64,000 nt of DNA from Allodiplogaster sudhausi (GCA_945643635.1 CALZFC010000251.1:1831001-1895000); one strand, 5' to 3'; counted from the first letter of the stretch, positions 1-11,804 are shown. Translations and numbers: made by a program. Notes: generated from the sequence alone by a model not told the origin.

Positions 1-187
1 GTGAATTGTTGGGTTCGTATTCCAAGCTGGAGTGGCTCGCGAACCCTTCGGGGCCGGTCTAGGACGTGGCCGGGATGGCTGGTACTTTTCGAAGAATCGC
101 TCATTCCGGTCGAGCAGCTCCCTCTGCATCTCTGATGACTTCCAAAATTGGCTGTCATATGGGAAACGAATAATCCATAGGGGATAA
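1..187 (+). CDS. 5'-truncated candidate terminal exon, unrecognised
   Basis: From base 5 a frame stays open to a TAA at 185-187 and encodes about 60 residues rich in Gly, Arg and Ser, with a short stretch GAGLGRGRDGWYF near the middle and the end KRIIHRG. Composition is much less AT-rich than the flanking DNA, which is what exons look like elsewhere in this window. The left side runs off the window or begins at an unseen acceptor. I do not recognise the product, and no second exon can be linked to it. It could also be decayed coding sequence. Confidence 0.3.
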
Positions 188-1122
188 ACCGAAAACCGAA
201 TTTAATAATATCAAGCGATAAAAACATTCCTCCCCTCTTCCACCGGATTTATAGTGCAATGTTAGGCGACAATTCTAATAAAACACTGGGGAGATTAGAG
301 GTGGCCAAAAGTGTTGGGCCGAGCCAGCCCATCGCTCCCTAGTTTTCTGCCCGCATAGCCCGGATCATTTCAGGGCCCAGGATATTTGGGCCTGGGTCCT
401 TACACTTCGTTCGTATAACCCCACGCATCTTTCAAGTGTTCACAAAAAAGTTATGTTTTGTTGCAAGGAGCAGACGACGATGTATGTATGCATATAACAT
501 TTAACAATTTCCACGCAACTTGTTATGAGAATAGCGTACATACATTTTTACAAGAAAACGCTGTATAACCATTGACTAGCGGACAACAACTGTGGGAATT
601 TTTCGCGAATTGCGAGAGGAGAATCAAGGTGACCGTGGACATTTAGAAGTGGTCTAGGAAGCGGAAAATGCCTTGTTAGTGTGCAATGAATGCTTGAATT
701 GCATGGCTCGCTGCCATTCGTGATATCAAACAAAACTGGACATTAAATCTAATCTTTTTTTTTCGGAATTTATTTGCCGTTTTCGATATAATACTGTTAA
801 AACTGTAGATAAAATGAGAGCAAAAGCTGCAAAAGTCGAAAAACAACCGTCTGTTGGAGAAGTCGAAGCAAGTGCTCTTTTCATGTTCTATACAACTGTG
901 TATGCTTTGTTCTGGTAACATGAGGAATATATTGTCTGGGCTACTTCAAACTGGAAAAAAAATTGTGTCATATGTTATTGTTGTTTGTCATATCTTTTTA
1001 TGTTTTCTTTCTCATTGCCGAAAATATGGCATAAACGCGTTCTTTAGAATTGCATAAACGAAAGAGAATCATTTGTTTTTGTCGCCTGCGCTCCAGGTTC
1101 AGCAGGCTGCATTCATATACAT
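188..1122. other. No gene seen
   Basis: AT-rich sequence with scattered short open frames of no coding character. It probably holds the 3' flank of the element at the left edge and the upstream region of the candidate gene that follows. No promoter motif could be assigned. Confidence 0.5.
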
Positions 1123-3992
1123 ATGGGTAATGTCGAATCGTTCTTCAATGTCATTTTCAATTTCGTCGACCCGGCTCTTCTCGTGCTAGGTACAATCAGA
1201 ATAAAAAGGGTGTATTTTCATTAAATGAAAACATGAATAAATCTTTATTTATTTCAATTTTTCTGACTTTTCCTGTCGAGTCTCTGATGGTGAGTCACAT
1301 TTGGCTCTTTTTTGTATCAGGAAAAAATTAAAGCTAGAGTTTTAGGCTCCTAGTATAGATATGCTTTCAGAAAGCAACAATTCAAGATAAATGCCAACGA
1401 GATAAAGATCCATTTTTCGTTTTCTCAAAGTCTAACTTAAATTGTTCTTATATTACAGGTGTAATAAATCAGTCCTTCAACTTGCTCATATTAAGTCAAC
1501 TGCCGTCGGATGGATTAATATATCTCAAGGTCTCATTTTTTTCTTCCTTCTCTAATTGGTGTGCTTGATTATTTTGGCACTATTCATAATTACATTCATG
1601 CACACATACACATGATTTTTTTTTAACCAAATCACTAAATAACCGTTGCTATCTGCAGCAAAATGTTGTATTTTCTTTTCCTTTGAAAACTTAAAAAAAT
1701 AATAAACTTCAAAAGCATACAAGGGGGTGGCAAGCTCTGGCGGCCCCGGTTCCTGGCTCTGACCCTCGGGGCCGGGGCTGGGGCCGACCACGGTGGCCGG
1801 GGCCGGATATTTTCCAGCCAGTGCCCCGGCCACCCCTCGACAAACACATACACTTCCATAGGCGTCTGTCGTCGCTGACGTCATCAGCCAGATCGATTTT
1901 ATCCTCAAATTCTTCTGCGAGAGCGATATCGACTTGCCCCATTCGTACGTCATCTCGCTCTTTTACTTCAACTTTTGTGTCGAAATTGGCAAATGGACCC
2001 GAATAAGCAGGTATGCATATGTCTTTGTAAATTGTGTGTGTGCAAAATTTGTAAATATAAACAATAAGGAATAAATTGCTTGCACAAATGAATATAGTAA
2101 TTCTCCTTCAACAGAATGCTCTAAACTTCATTCTACTCTTTACATGTACACCATTCTTTTCTGCACTTTTTACTTCACCCTTAATTACATGATCTGTCTT
2201 AGGTTCTATTGATTTAATAATTAATTTAAATTCAGTGCGAATTTCATCCTTGCGATGTGTATAGAAAGATGTATCGCCGTTTATCGTCCGCTCATTGGTA
2301 TTTACGAAATTGTCTAAACATACAGTGTTGAACCACCAAAATGTCCGATTTGGTATGCAGTACGCGCAGTGCTCTTAATCAGTACGCATGTCGTAAGTAA
2401 CTCGCTGGCAGTGAAACTATATATGAAAAGATCCTTATTCATATATTTAGAATGCACTTATTTTTCCACTTCCAGCACACAATAAATGTTGGTAAGTTGG
2501 CCATTTTCAAAGGGTGTTTAAATAAGGCTCATAGATTAGAGTTCGGCGTCAAACAATAATTTGAAGAAACTAGCATTCCTCTTTTCCTGCGCCTTAATCA
2601 GAATACCTATACATAACACACATTTTGGAGAAAAAAGGCACTGTATATGTTAGCTCTGCTTATTTATCTTAGCTTATGATCGTGGAAGCCTGCGATTAAC
2701 AAGCCACTCGTCAGCTCCGATGCATACGGCGTGTATAGAATCGTCAACGAGGCTCTCGAGATTTCGTAATCGATAAAAAAATATTTCTAATCGATATTTC
2801 GAATATTAAAAATACAATGGGCGCTATATTCAGGCAAGCATACGATGCATACGATGGCTACCGCAACTTCTCATTGCACCATTAACCGCCGCACTCGTCA
2901 CAAAGCTCATAATGCTCCAGTGTGGTCATCATCTTCCTTTACACGTTATCTCTCTCTCTCTGTCGCTCTCTCTTCCTCTTCCAGGAACGCCTCAAGCAAC
3001 TCGAGCCATTGGCGGGCGTCTGTCTTGATTCTCGTGACTTCGCTCGTTTTCATCGCGCGTCGACTGCCAGAGACTGTAAGTGAGGATGCCCAATAAACGT
3101 ACAAGTGAATGGGTAAAAAAGGAATACATAATCTCTTTAAATTACATTCTAAAATTTCTAAAATTCAATTCAAAAATTAAGTTTATGCTTACATAGATAG
3201 CAGAGCAAAAAATGAAGAACAAAAACCGTACGATCAAATGTAAAAGCTAAGCGGAACCCGGAGAGAGGGTCCCGAGGGCTGCTCGCAAAGCCCATGAGTT
3301 TCACTGAGGAACATATGCAGCGCAGAGGGGCCAGCGGGATTGCTGCATGGAGAGAGCAAAAAAAGGGGTAGGGTAGAAAATGATAGTATAAATGCTGCTT
3401 TATTTTAAAACAAATATAGTTAATAGTTAGTAGTAATGATTAAACAAGACAAAGCGTTGCTTATGTAGATCGTTTTAGCAGCATGTAACTACATATGCGA
3501 GACCGTGTCAATAGCTTTGGCAAAGTTTAGCTTATGATGATTCGTGTTTTCCTCAACGCCCCGGAGTGGGCCAATGCACTTGTTGCGATCAGGCGAATCA
3601 GTAAAAGCCTTTCGTGAGTCATTTCAATTATTTATTCATTTATCATAGAAATCGATATTAAATATAAAAAAATTTCTATTAAAATATTATCAAAATATAA
3701 ATTATATCCATGCCTGGATATTTAGGCAAATATGCATCTTAATCGCTTGAAAACTCACGGCAGTTTATAATATATGTACAAATAAATTAATAAATATATA
3801 TGCATATATTTTTTTTAAATTATGTTATTATACTGTATTATTTGCGTTCATATTTATGAAGACGGTCTAATCGACAATTTAGATACGTTCTCGATCTGTA
3901 TCTCAACGTCATCTTTTCAAAGGAGTATCGAAGCGCGGTTGGCCGTCTTTTTGGCCGTTGCCAATCGGGCACAGAGACGTCAACGGGCCTAA
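1123..3992 (+). CDS. Candidate multi-exon gene, unrecognised hydrophobic protein
   Basis: Four exons join in phase: 1862-2010, 2985-3075, 3531-3613 and 3923-3992, the last ending in TAA at 3990. All borders are AG...GT (donors GTATGC, GTAAGT, GTGAGT), and codon phases match at each join (2+1, 0, 2+1). A further in-phase exon may be 1473-1529, and a hydrophobic start exon (ATG at 1123, beginning MGNVESFFNVIF) may be 1123-1189, though its link to the rest is not resolved. The second of the four core exons has NAS and NSS glycosylation sequons followed by a probable membrane helix (SVLILVTSLVFIA). The tail is basic (RAQRRQRA). I do not recognise the family. A decayed small transposon lies in the 2011-2984 intron. 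Seen: splice sites, phase and open frames. Inferred: that they form one gene. Confidence 0.42.
2322..2600. mobile_element. Truncated CAGTG-type MITE copy
   Basis: The left end, CAGTGTTGAACCACC then AAAATGTCCGATTTGG, matches the left end of the complete element at 49431-49833. The homology continues through an ATTAGAG(T/C)TCGGCG segment near 2536. No right terminal repeat is visible, so this is a decayed or truncated member of the same family. Confidence 0.6.
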
Positions 3993-4213
3993 CATTTTTG
4001 GGCCCGCCGGCCCATCGGGCCGGGGAGGGCCGTTGAAGCCTCTGATCGGGCAGCAAGGTTACTGTAGACTCGAAACCAGAATCCACAGCGCAACGCTTAT
4101 TTTTGATATCTACATGTTGGCTGACGTTCGTGAAAATTACTCATTCAATTTCATGAACACTCTCCATTTTCATCCAAATTCCTTGTGTTTGGGTAATGTT
4201 TCGTCACAACTAG

Positions 4214-4288
4214 GTCGACAAGTCGTCTATTCCCTTTACGGTTGCAGAGATGGACAGAGAGGGCGAGCTCATTAAGGATGGCATGGCA
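4214..4288 (+). pseudogene. Unrecognised exon family, copy 1
   Basis: After an AG acceptor (CAACTAG) a frame reads VDKSSIPFTVAEMDREGELI then KDG. Two more copies at 14624 and 18961 share the frame with mainly conservative or third-position changes (I/V, D/E, M/I), which suggests they once coded on this strand. The 100 bp upstream is also shared. The parent gene is not in the window and I do not recognise the peptide. Confidence 0.4.
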
Positions 4289-4729
4289 CTAATTATTAAT
4301 TAGACCTTGTACATAACAAAAATGTTATATACATACATATGCATATATGTAATCATTAAAAAAACACGTTGCATATTGTTTTTAATAAAATTCAAAAGAG
4401 AGAAAAAAAAACTATATTTTCCATATTATCTGTTCGATAAAAATCTTTTTCTGTCTACCAGAAGTTCGGTGCCTTTTGACAGTTGTGACTGTTTTAACAA
4501 TATCTCCGGATTACTTCCACCGCTTAAAAAACTACTCAAAAAATTTAGTATGCATATAAACGTGGCAAGATCGAATTTTGCGAATAACAGTTTCTTAAGT
4601 TCGTCGGGAGGAAATGCAAACCACCGTGGTATAGCTTTCACTTTTTCTCATATTAAATTCACATATTTAAAATCTGTCACACTTTTTTTAAATTTATTAA
4701 TCATTAATTTTTTTTACTTTCTACATCTC
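4289..4729. other. AT-rich spacer, no gene seen
   Basis: AT-rich DNA with no supported exon. The stretch near 4480 (CCTTTTGACAG) is also found near 19170, so it belongs to the duplicated repeat landscape rather than to a gene. Confidence 0.5.
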
Positions 4730-5035
4730 TCTCTCTCCCCATTTCATTCTCTCTCCCTCCCTCTCTCTCTCTCTCTCTCATTCTCCTTCCCCGCTCATCT
4801 TTCTCTCTGCCTCCTCCCATGTCTCTCTCACATTCTGCCTCTCTCTTCTCTCTCTCGTCTGCCTCTCTCACTCTCTGCCTCCTCCCGTCTCTCTCCTTAT
4901 CTCTCTCTGGGCCTCCTACCATCTCTCTCTGACTCAGAAAGATACAGATGGGAGGATGCAGAGAGTGAGAATTCTCCCTTGTATCTCTCACTCTCTGCAT
5001 CCTCCCATCTGTATCTCTCTCTCTCTCTCTTTCTG
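4730..5035 (+). repeat. (CT)n-rich tract
   Basis: Imperfect CT microsatellite about 300 bp long with a 60-bp internal duplication (the GGAGGATGCAGAGAGTGAGA segment and its near-inverse). It is one of more than 30 such tracts in the window; in the intact genes they usually occupy the 3' part of introns. Confidence 0.9.
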
Positions 5036-5429
5036 CCTCATTCTAATTTTATTCGTACAAATTCTCTTATGTGAACTTTTGCTAGAGAAGAAAATAATTG
5101 ATAATATTTATTGTAATTTGACTACTACAGATTTGCCGTTTTGGTTTCATACTTTCAATTTGTGCCAATCAGTACTTGTGTGTTCTGTCTCCGCCTCATA
5201 TCGCCACTACCGTTGCATTGGAAACCTTCACACAATCCACCACCTGCCACATTGAACTGAACTGGTCTTTGTTTTAAATGGATATGCCTTCTTAAATGGA
5301 CCATTGCCTTACCGCTATACTCCGTCCTTCTTTGCCTGTGTCATTTATTTTGCCTTCCAATTTGCATATAAATATCTGCACTTGGCATAAGAATCGAGCT
5401 AACATTTTGTCTATGTTTGATGCGCGTAT

Positions 5430-6165
5430 TAGGAACGAGACATATGTATATCAGAAGGTCTCTTTCCTGATGGCCTCTATTGCGTCGCATGAAACGAAAA
5501 CCACCATTATCATCTTGAGCATGATCTCGTATTCGTAGTGCAATTCTATACCAATGCATCTCTTTTTACAATATGTCCCCGCATCTTTTTTCTCTCATGT
5601 CTCCCTCTCACTCTCGCTCTCTTTGCTCTGTTTCACTCTCTCACCTTCTCTCCCTCTCACTCTCTCTCCCTCCTTCTCTCCCTCTCCCTCTCTCTCTCAT
5701 CTTCGCCTTCGGCTACCGCATGGTGAGGGTTTTTATTTTATTTTTTATAATATTATATTTATTTTGTTTTACATTATTTTAAATCTTGGGGCACACAATT
5801 AATATGAACATGAGATTTACAGAGAAGAAAATTGAGAAAAAAAATAATTTTAACTTAGCGGTTTTACTTTGGGCAAAAAAATGGAAAGGAAGGCGCGTTA
5901 GGGGGATTTAATGATCTGATTGCCAACGGTGTGATAATATGAAGCTTGGCATAACCTTTGTTTCGTGTACTGTTATGATTCCATTAGTTAAAAAAACCGC
6001 CCATGTCGGAATTTAAACTAATTTGCATTTTATTTTATAAATATATAATTTACAAGAGAAGAATGGAGGGATTGTTTGAATAGTTGAGTGATCGCGAGAA
6101 AATAAAATTCAAGTTTGAATCTTCCGTGCAGGACCGGCGCCATAAATCACGTTCGAAATATCAGT
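5430..6165 (+). pseudogene. CLCC1 fragment A (intron 8, exon 10, intron 10)
   Basis: The order matches the intact gene: an intron-8 segment (TTGCGTCG...GAAAACCACC, 5485-5515), a CT tract, the end of exon 10 (IFAFGYRM, to about 5720), an intron-10 segment with ATTAATATGAAC near 5800, and the intron 10/exon 11 junction CTTCCGTGCAGGACCGGCGCC near 6120. Exon 9 is missing and the exon 11 remnant is short, so it cannot encode a protein. Confidence 0.75.
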
Positions 6166-6200
6166 CGAACGAAAACTGGAGAGAAAAAACTCGCTCTGTT

Positions 6201-6290
6201 TCCCTCTCAGGTCCTGACAATAGTGTTCTTCAACGGCCCCCTCTCGTGGCTATCCTCACTACACCGACCTTTCCATCCCCTAGCACTGGT

Positions 6291-6328
<38 letters not shown>

Positions 6329-6490
6329 TCTGTCCCTCTCTCTCCCTCTCTCCAGCTTTCTATAATTTTATTTAAATAAAATTAGGGCTTACAATTAATA
6401 TGAACATGTGATTTACAGAAAATAAAAGTGAGATCAAACATTTTTTCGGACAAAAAAAATGGAATGGAAGGTGCGTTGAATGTCTTTCTT
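6201..6490 (+). pseudogene. CLCC1 fragment A2 (exon 9, intron 10)
   Basis: After CCTCTCAG at 6210, 6211-6289 reads VLTIVFFNGPLSWLSSL, which parallels VLTEVLFDGLLSWLSSL of intact exon 9, with an internal deletion before the LALV end. A CT tract and an intron-10 segment (ATTAATATGAACATG, about 6393) follow. A broken copy. Confidence 0.75.
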
Positions 6491-6739
6491 ATTTTCTTAT
6501 CGGCGGGAAAAGACCCGTGTCAGTTCTGGAATGGCTGCCACATTTTTTTCATTTTTTTTTCTATTTATAGTACCTAATAATGAAGAATTCAGAACTTGTC
6601 GAGGTTCACTGAGTAGTTATCGTAACTAAATATGCTCAAACATTTTTTTATTTTTTTCAAACTATTATTCCTATGTTGGAAATTAATTTTCCTTAATTTT
6701 TTCTATTTATCGTGGTCAGAGCGCCTGTTTTATACATAA

Positions 6740-7560
6740 ATGACATTTATTGCGTCGGATGAAATGTAAACCACCGTTGTCATCTTGAGCATGATCTCGT
6801 ATTCGTGGTGCTATTCTATCTTTTTACCTTTTGCTCCTCTTTTGATGTTTATCTCTTGCTCTCTCCCTCATACCCCCTCATTTCTCTCTTTCTCTTTCTA
6901 ACTATCTCGCTGAATCTCTATCCCCTTCCATCTTAATTACTCTCTTCATGCCCCCCTAACTTATCTCTCTCTCTCTATCTTTCTCTCTCTCACTCTCTTC
7001 ATCTCTCTTTCTCTTCTCTTCCTCTCTCTCTCTATCTCTCTCTTTCTATCTTTCTCGCACTCTCTCTCTCTCGTTCTCTCACTCTCTCTCCTTCTCAGGT
7101 CGTCTCCCTCCTCGTCTTCCCCATCTCTCTCATCTTCCTCATCTTCGCCTTCGGTAACCATATCTGATCGCGCTCGAGCCGCATGATGGTTTTCTTTTTT
7201 TATATATATTTTCTTTTAAATTTATGTTACTTATTGTATATTATTTTATTATATTTCGTTTTAACTTTTCGGCTTCCAATTAATATGAACAAGGGATCTA
7301 CAGAGAAGAAAAGTGAGAAAAAAATATATATATAAATACATTGATCCCAGCGGTTTCATTTTGGACAAAAAATAGAAAGGACGGTGCGTCAGAGGGATGG
7401 ATTGATCTGATCGTCTGCGGAGTCATAGTTGAAGCTTGGCAAAACTAATTACTTTATTTCGTGCATTGTCATGATTCCATTAGTTCAAAATACTGTTTAT
7501 ATCTGAATTTAATGTTCAGTGCTGGATCGGCACCATTAATCACGTTGGAAATTTCAGTCG
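6740..7560 (+). pseudogene. CLCC1 fragment B (intron 8, exon 10, intron 10, exon 11 start)
   Basis: Holds an intron-8 segment at 6743-6830, a CT tract of about 250 bp, exon 10 at 7099-7185 (VVSLLVFPISLIFLIFAFG, then an in-frame stop), intron 10 at 7186-7510 and the GTTCAG junction near 7515. Exon 9 is lost. The exon 10 acceptor TTCTCAG is preserved, but the GT donor has become AT. Confidence 0.75.
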
Positions 7561-7606
7561 AACAGAAAATTAAGAGAAAAAAGCGAGTAGAGAACCCGTG
7601 GTTTGC

Positions 7607-7660
7607 GCGCGGCTCCTTTCCCATGAAAAGATGGGAAGAAATGCGATATCTTCAATGTAC
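7607..7660 (+). repeat. Dispersed GTGGTTTGC/CCATGAAA repeat
   Basis: The motif CCCGTGGTTTGCGCGCGG...CCCATGAAAAGATGGGAAG recurs near 10510, 12305 and 21495 (same strand) and near 10985, 15735 and 18150 (opposite strand). Flanks are shared for about 100-200 bp in several copies. It behaves as a dispersed element but no terminal repeats could be fixed. Confidence 0.55.
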
Positions 7661-7803
7661 CTCACAATCAGACAACAATTCCGACATAATTATAGATCCG
7701 ATAAAATCTTTTTATAAATATTTCTAAAATAACAACAAAAACAAATTTTTTTTATATTATCTATATATTTTAAAAATAAGACAATAAATCGCTATATTCG
7801 TCT

Positions 7804-7840
<37 letters not shown>

Positions 7841-7870
7841 GTGAGAGAGAGAGAATGAGAGAAAGAAAAA
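7804..7870 (-). repeat. (GA)n tract
   Basis: About 60 bp of GA repeat, CT on the minus strand. It begins just left of the CLCC1 fragment C. Confidence 0.9.
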
Positions 7871-7914
7871 AGAGATTAATTGATAGAATACAATAGAGAT
7901 ATATATGTTGATAG

Positions 7915-8425
7915 AAGAACAACAGACAGAAGTCCTCTTCGACAGCCTCCTGTCGTGGCTGTCCTCCCTCGACCGCCACACCAACCGCTTCTTCATCAAC
8001 CTCTACTCGGACCTTCCGATCTCTTTGGCACTGGTCTCTCTCTCGCACTCTCTCTCTCTACTCTCACGGTCTCTCTTGTTCTCTCACTCTCTCTCCTTCT
8101 CAGGTCGTCTCCCTCCTTGTCTTCCTCTTCTCTCTCATCTTCCTGATCATCGCTTTCGGCTACGAGATCTGATCGCCTGCGGTGTCATAATTAAAGCTTG
8201 CCATAACTAAATTTGTTTCGTGTTTTGTTATGATTCCATTAGTTAAAAAAAACTGTTCCTGTCACAATTTATAGTAATTTGTTTTCCTTTTTTTTAAATA
8301 TATATGTATATAATTGTTTGAATATTTGAGTGATCGCGAGGAAACAAAATTCAAGTTTGAATCTTTTGTTCAGGACTTGCACCCTGATGTGAGCCTAAGT
8401 CATGTTGGAAATTTCAGTCGAACTT
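7915..8425 (+). pseudogene. CLCC1 fragment C (exons 9 and 10, intron 10)
   Basis: The best-preserved direct copy. Exon 9 (7923-8033) reads TEVLFDSLLSWLSSLDRHTN and continues to SLALV. A short CT intron follows, then exon 10 (8104-8180, VVSLLVFLFSLIFLIIAFGY) with a stop at the end, then intron 10 to the TTGTTCAGGAC junction near 8372. Exon order and splice signals are as in the intact gene, but there is no first half of the gene. Confidence 0.8.
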
Positions 8426-8697
8426 TCTCATTTCTGTTCCACATGTTCGTTCCCTCCTAGTACTTCTCAAATATTCAGGTTGACTGGTTTGATGCTTCCA
8501 TCATATTCAATTTTCTGTTGGATCAGTCGCTATATTTGAATTATTTTTTCTAATACAGCATATGTTTATTAAGTCTGAATTACATTTAGAGTATAGACAA
8601 CGTAAAAAATTTGAAATGAATACGTGGCATGGAGGAGAGGGAAACCGACGGGGAGGAGACGTTCGACGGCCAAGACGAAGGGCATCCAAGCCGTGGG

Positions 8698-8698
<1 letters not shown>

Positions 8699-8747
<49 letters not shown>

Positions 8748-9000
8748 GCGATGAGAAAGACTAGAGAGAGAGAGACAGAGAGAGAGAAGGAGGAAGGGAA
8801 AGAGAAAGAGTGAGAGAGAGAGATAGAAAGAGAGTGAGAGTGAGAGGATGAAAGAGAAAGGAGGGATAGAGTGAGATGAAGAGAGAAAGAAACGGAAAGA
8901 TTAAGACGTTGAGAGTGAAAGAAAGAAAGAGAGAGAGAGAGCGAGAGAGAGAGAGAGAGAGAGCAAGAGAGAGAGTGAGAGAGTAGAGAGAGAGAGAGAG
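8699..9000 (-). repeat. (GA)n-rich tract
   Basis: 300 bp of imperfect GA repeat (CT on the minus strand). The open frames through it are pure repeat translation. Confidence 0.9.
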
Positions 9001-9348
9001 GTAATTGATAGAATATTAAAGACATAAATATGTATATATGTACATATGTATTAGATGCATGCTGAGTGGGATAATAGGAATAGTAGGAATAATCGTCATG
9101 TCAAAAGGAGAGGGTCTTATATTGAAAAGAGAGGTAGCGAGAACCGCTTGTTTGCATTCTTGGATGATAATGGAGTTCCTTACAATTAGGCCAATTAAAG
9201 AGAAAAAGTTGCCGAACCATCTGAAGTTTGCAGACCTATATATTACAAAAGTATTTATGTATTTATATATACATAAATCAAAAACAATATAACAAATTAA
9301 ACGTAATAAAAGTTTAAAATAATAATAATAATAATAAAATAAATGCCT

Positions 9349-9483
9349 ACGCAGAAGTCGGCAAAAGACTTTAATGCCGTTATGAAGTATTCATTTCTGG
9401 CGCGAAGTCTGCTATTCGGCGCGATGGTGAGGACAAGAAGAATGTTGACAGCAGCAGTGATGACTGCAAGGTTAAGATTAATG
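9349..9483 (-). pseudogene. 7TM receptor-like fragment, copy 1
   Basis: The minus strand reads NLAVITAAVNILLVLTIAPN followed by SRLRARNEYFI and ADF, the layout of transmembrane helix 1, first intracellular loop and start of helix 2 of rhodopsin-like receptors. Differences from copy 2 are synonymous or conservative on this strand (GCG/GCT, L/V) but not on the plus strand. Only this portion exists here, so it is a fragment. Confidence 0.45.
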
Positions 9484-9751
9484 AATACTTTTTTTCCTTT
9501 TTAAAAGAATTAAATTTTATAAAAGTATATGGCCCAAGCAAAATTTTAGAGGGGCCTTGTTTGCATTCTTGGATGATAATTGAGTTCCTTAGGCCAATTA
9601 AAGAGAAAAAGTTGCCGAACCATCTGAACTTTGCAAGCCTATATATTACAAAATTATTTATGTATTTATATATACATAAATCAAAAACAATATAACAAAT
9701 TAAACGTACAAAAAATTTAAAATAATAATAATAGTAATAAAATAAATGCCT

Positions 9752-9890
9752 ACGCAGAAGTCGGCAAAAGACTGGAATGCCGTTATGAAGTATTCATTTC
9801 TGGCGCGAAGTCTGCTATTCGGAGCGATGGTGAGGACAAGAAGAATGTTGACTGCAGCAGTGATGAGTGCAAGGTTAAGATTAATGAATA
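9752..9890 (-). pseudogene. 7TM receptor-like fragment, copy 2
   Basis: Second tandem copy: NLALITAAVNILLVLTIAPN, SRLRARNEYFITAFQSFADF and C on the minus strand. A possible donor GTAGGC follows the cysteine codon. A degraded third copy on the plus strand lies near 16035-16150 (TLVVIGAVNIL equivalent, then a stop). The family within 7TM receptors cannot be decided from one helix pair, and no downstream exons were found. Confidence 0.45.
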
Positions 9891-9929
9891 CTTTTTTTTC
9901 CTTTTTAAAAGAATTAAATTTTATGAAAG

Positions 9930-10215
9930 TATATGGCCCAAGCAAAATTTTAGAGGGGCCATTCACCCACCCACCCCCCCCCCATCTTCTCTGGCATCTT
10001 GATCACATTTTCATTATACCGGATTCAGGAATCGCTTATGGTACGGAATCAAAGATATTGCTGATTAAGGTAGAAAACCTCCTAGGCCAAAATTTAGAAT
10101 GGAGTCTAACTTGAAATGGTTGCCCCATTGACAATGAGCACTAGAATTCAAAGAGTCTTCTCAACGCTGTAAATTAATTTATGCAGATCAACATTTCGAA
10201 TTTTGTATACGGTTA
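9930..10215. repeat. Segmental duplicate of 20830-21140
   Basis: Shares long stretches with 20830-21140, for example GAGCACTAGAATTCAAAGA, then GTAAATTAATTTATGCAGAT and CAACATTTCG, followed in both places by ACTGAGTCTGACAG and a GA tract. It is part of a mosaic of duplicated blocks, and no exon is recognised in it. Confidence 0.8.
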
Positions 10216-11804
10216 CACAGGGACTGAGTCTGACAGTGAGAGAGAGTGAGAAATAATGATATAGAGATAAAGATTGGGAGGGAAAGTGAGAGGGAGCGAG
10301 ATAGCGGTGGGACTTGTTTCTCCGTTCATGGGTGAGAAAGCGAGACACAGAGAGAGAGAGAGAGAGAGAGAGTGAGAGAGAAGTAGAGATGAAGATGAAT
10401 AACGGATTATTGACTTGTTTGCAAAATATTAATTTTATAGTTAATAAAAAAATTTTTGGACTTAAATTCCAAGAGAAGACGAAGTAGAAGAAAAAAACGC
10501 ATGGTGAAACCGTGGTTTACAAGGCCCTTCTCTCATGAAACGATGTGAAAAAATTCGATATCCCAAGGTTCGAACGCGGCAGAATCAACACATTAATTAA
10601 TTAGGCATAATATCCGTTGAGAGCGGCCAGCTTTTGTAAAAATTTCTAAAAAATATCATAACGAGCTTCTGAATATCAGCATTTCTATGATTTTGAAAAT
10701 TAAAAATTAAAAGATTTTTTTTGTTATTACCTAAAATACAATAACTCTCTCGTTGTATTCCATATATGCGGGACAAGATCTCCTGGCGTCTCTCTCTCTC
10801 TCTCTTTCTCCATCGCTCCCTCTCTCTTACTCTCTATCTCTCACTCACTTTCCATCTCTCTCTCACTGTCTCGCCTCTCTCTTTCTCTCTTGCTCTATCT
10901 CTTCTTCTTCTCTCTCTCTCTCACTCGCTCTCTCTCCCTTCCACGGCGTCATACCCATTTTCCATTAAAAGATGGTCTTCCCATATTTTAATGGAAAATG
11001 AGCCGCGTAAACCACGGTTCACCATTCTTTTTTTTCTTCTTCGTCATTTTCCGTTCAACTGAAATTTTTTACGCGTTTTATTAATATTGTTAATTTTTTT
11101 TATAATATGATAATAATATTATTATCATATTAATAAAAAAATTATATTATAAATACTTACTTGCTTAAAAAAGCTCCAAAGAAAACATGTCTAAGACGTC
11201 TTTAATCATTCCTTCCCTCACTCCCTCTCTCTTTCGTATTCTCTCTGTTCTATCGCTTTCTCGCTCACTTCCTCTCACTCTCACTCCCAATCTTTATCTC
11301 TATTCGCTCAATCTTCCGGACTCTCAATATCTGTCGCTCTCTCTCTCTCTCTCTCTCTCTTTCGCTCTCTCTCTCTCTCTTTCTCTGTCTCTCCGCTCTC
11401 TGTCTCTCGATCAGTCTCTCACTCTCTCTTTCTCTCTCTCTCTCTGCTTTATCTTGCACACGTCTTGTTCTTTGAGTGGGATACAAGATACGTCATGTTG
11501 ATCGAATACATTTAATTTGCAGCTGCTGTTACTTACTTTACAGCTTTGAGATATCATTCAAGTTCGTATGTGAGGATATCCATTTTAATTCTTTTTCCTT
11601 GACACTTTTAGCATAGGAGGATTTCTTAACCTCAATTTAAATATATCATGCTTTTGTGAATATTTCTTTAAAAAAAACCTCTTCACTTCTCTCGCTCTCT
11701 ATCTCTCTCTCTCTCTCTCCTCTCGTCCTCTCTCTTTCCTCTCGTTCTCTCTCTTTCCTTTCGTTCTCTCTTCTCTCTCTCTCCCTTGTTGTTTCACTTT
11801 ACAG
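10216..11804. other. Microsatellites and dispersed repeats, no gene
   Basis: GA tract at 10225-10390, the GTGGTTTGC repeat near 10510 and its inverted copy near 10985, and CT tracts at 10790-10940, 11200-11450 and 11695-11785. The stretch near 11470-11640 (GAGTGGGATACAA...AATTTAAATATAT) recurs near 14290, 18655 and 22445. No supported exon. Confidence 0.6.

Larger units (their letters stand above)
9149..9966. repeat. Tandem duplication, about 405 bp unit
   Basis: The segment starting at 9151 (TTTGCATTCTTGGATGATAA) recurs at 9560, and the ATGCCTACGCAGAAGTCGGC segment at 9343 recurs at 9746. Each unit contains one copy of the 7TM-like minus-strand exon. A few substitutions and small indels separate the units. 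Confidence 0.85.

Noticed and set aside
1552..1953. Minus-strand acidic frame (DIALAEEFEDKIDLADDVSD)
   Set aside because: The plus strand here has an exon with AG and GT borders whose phase fits its neighbours; the minus frame has no splice support.
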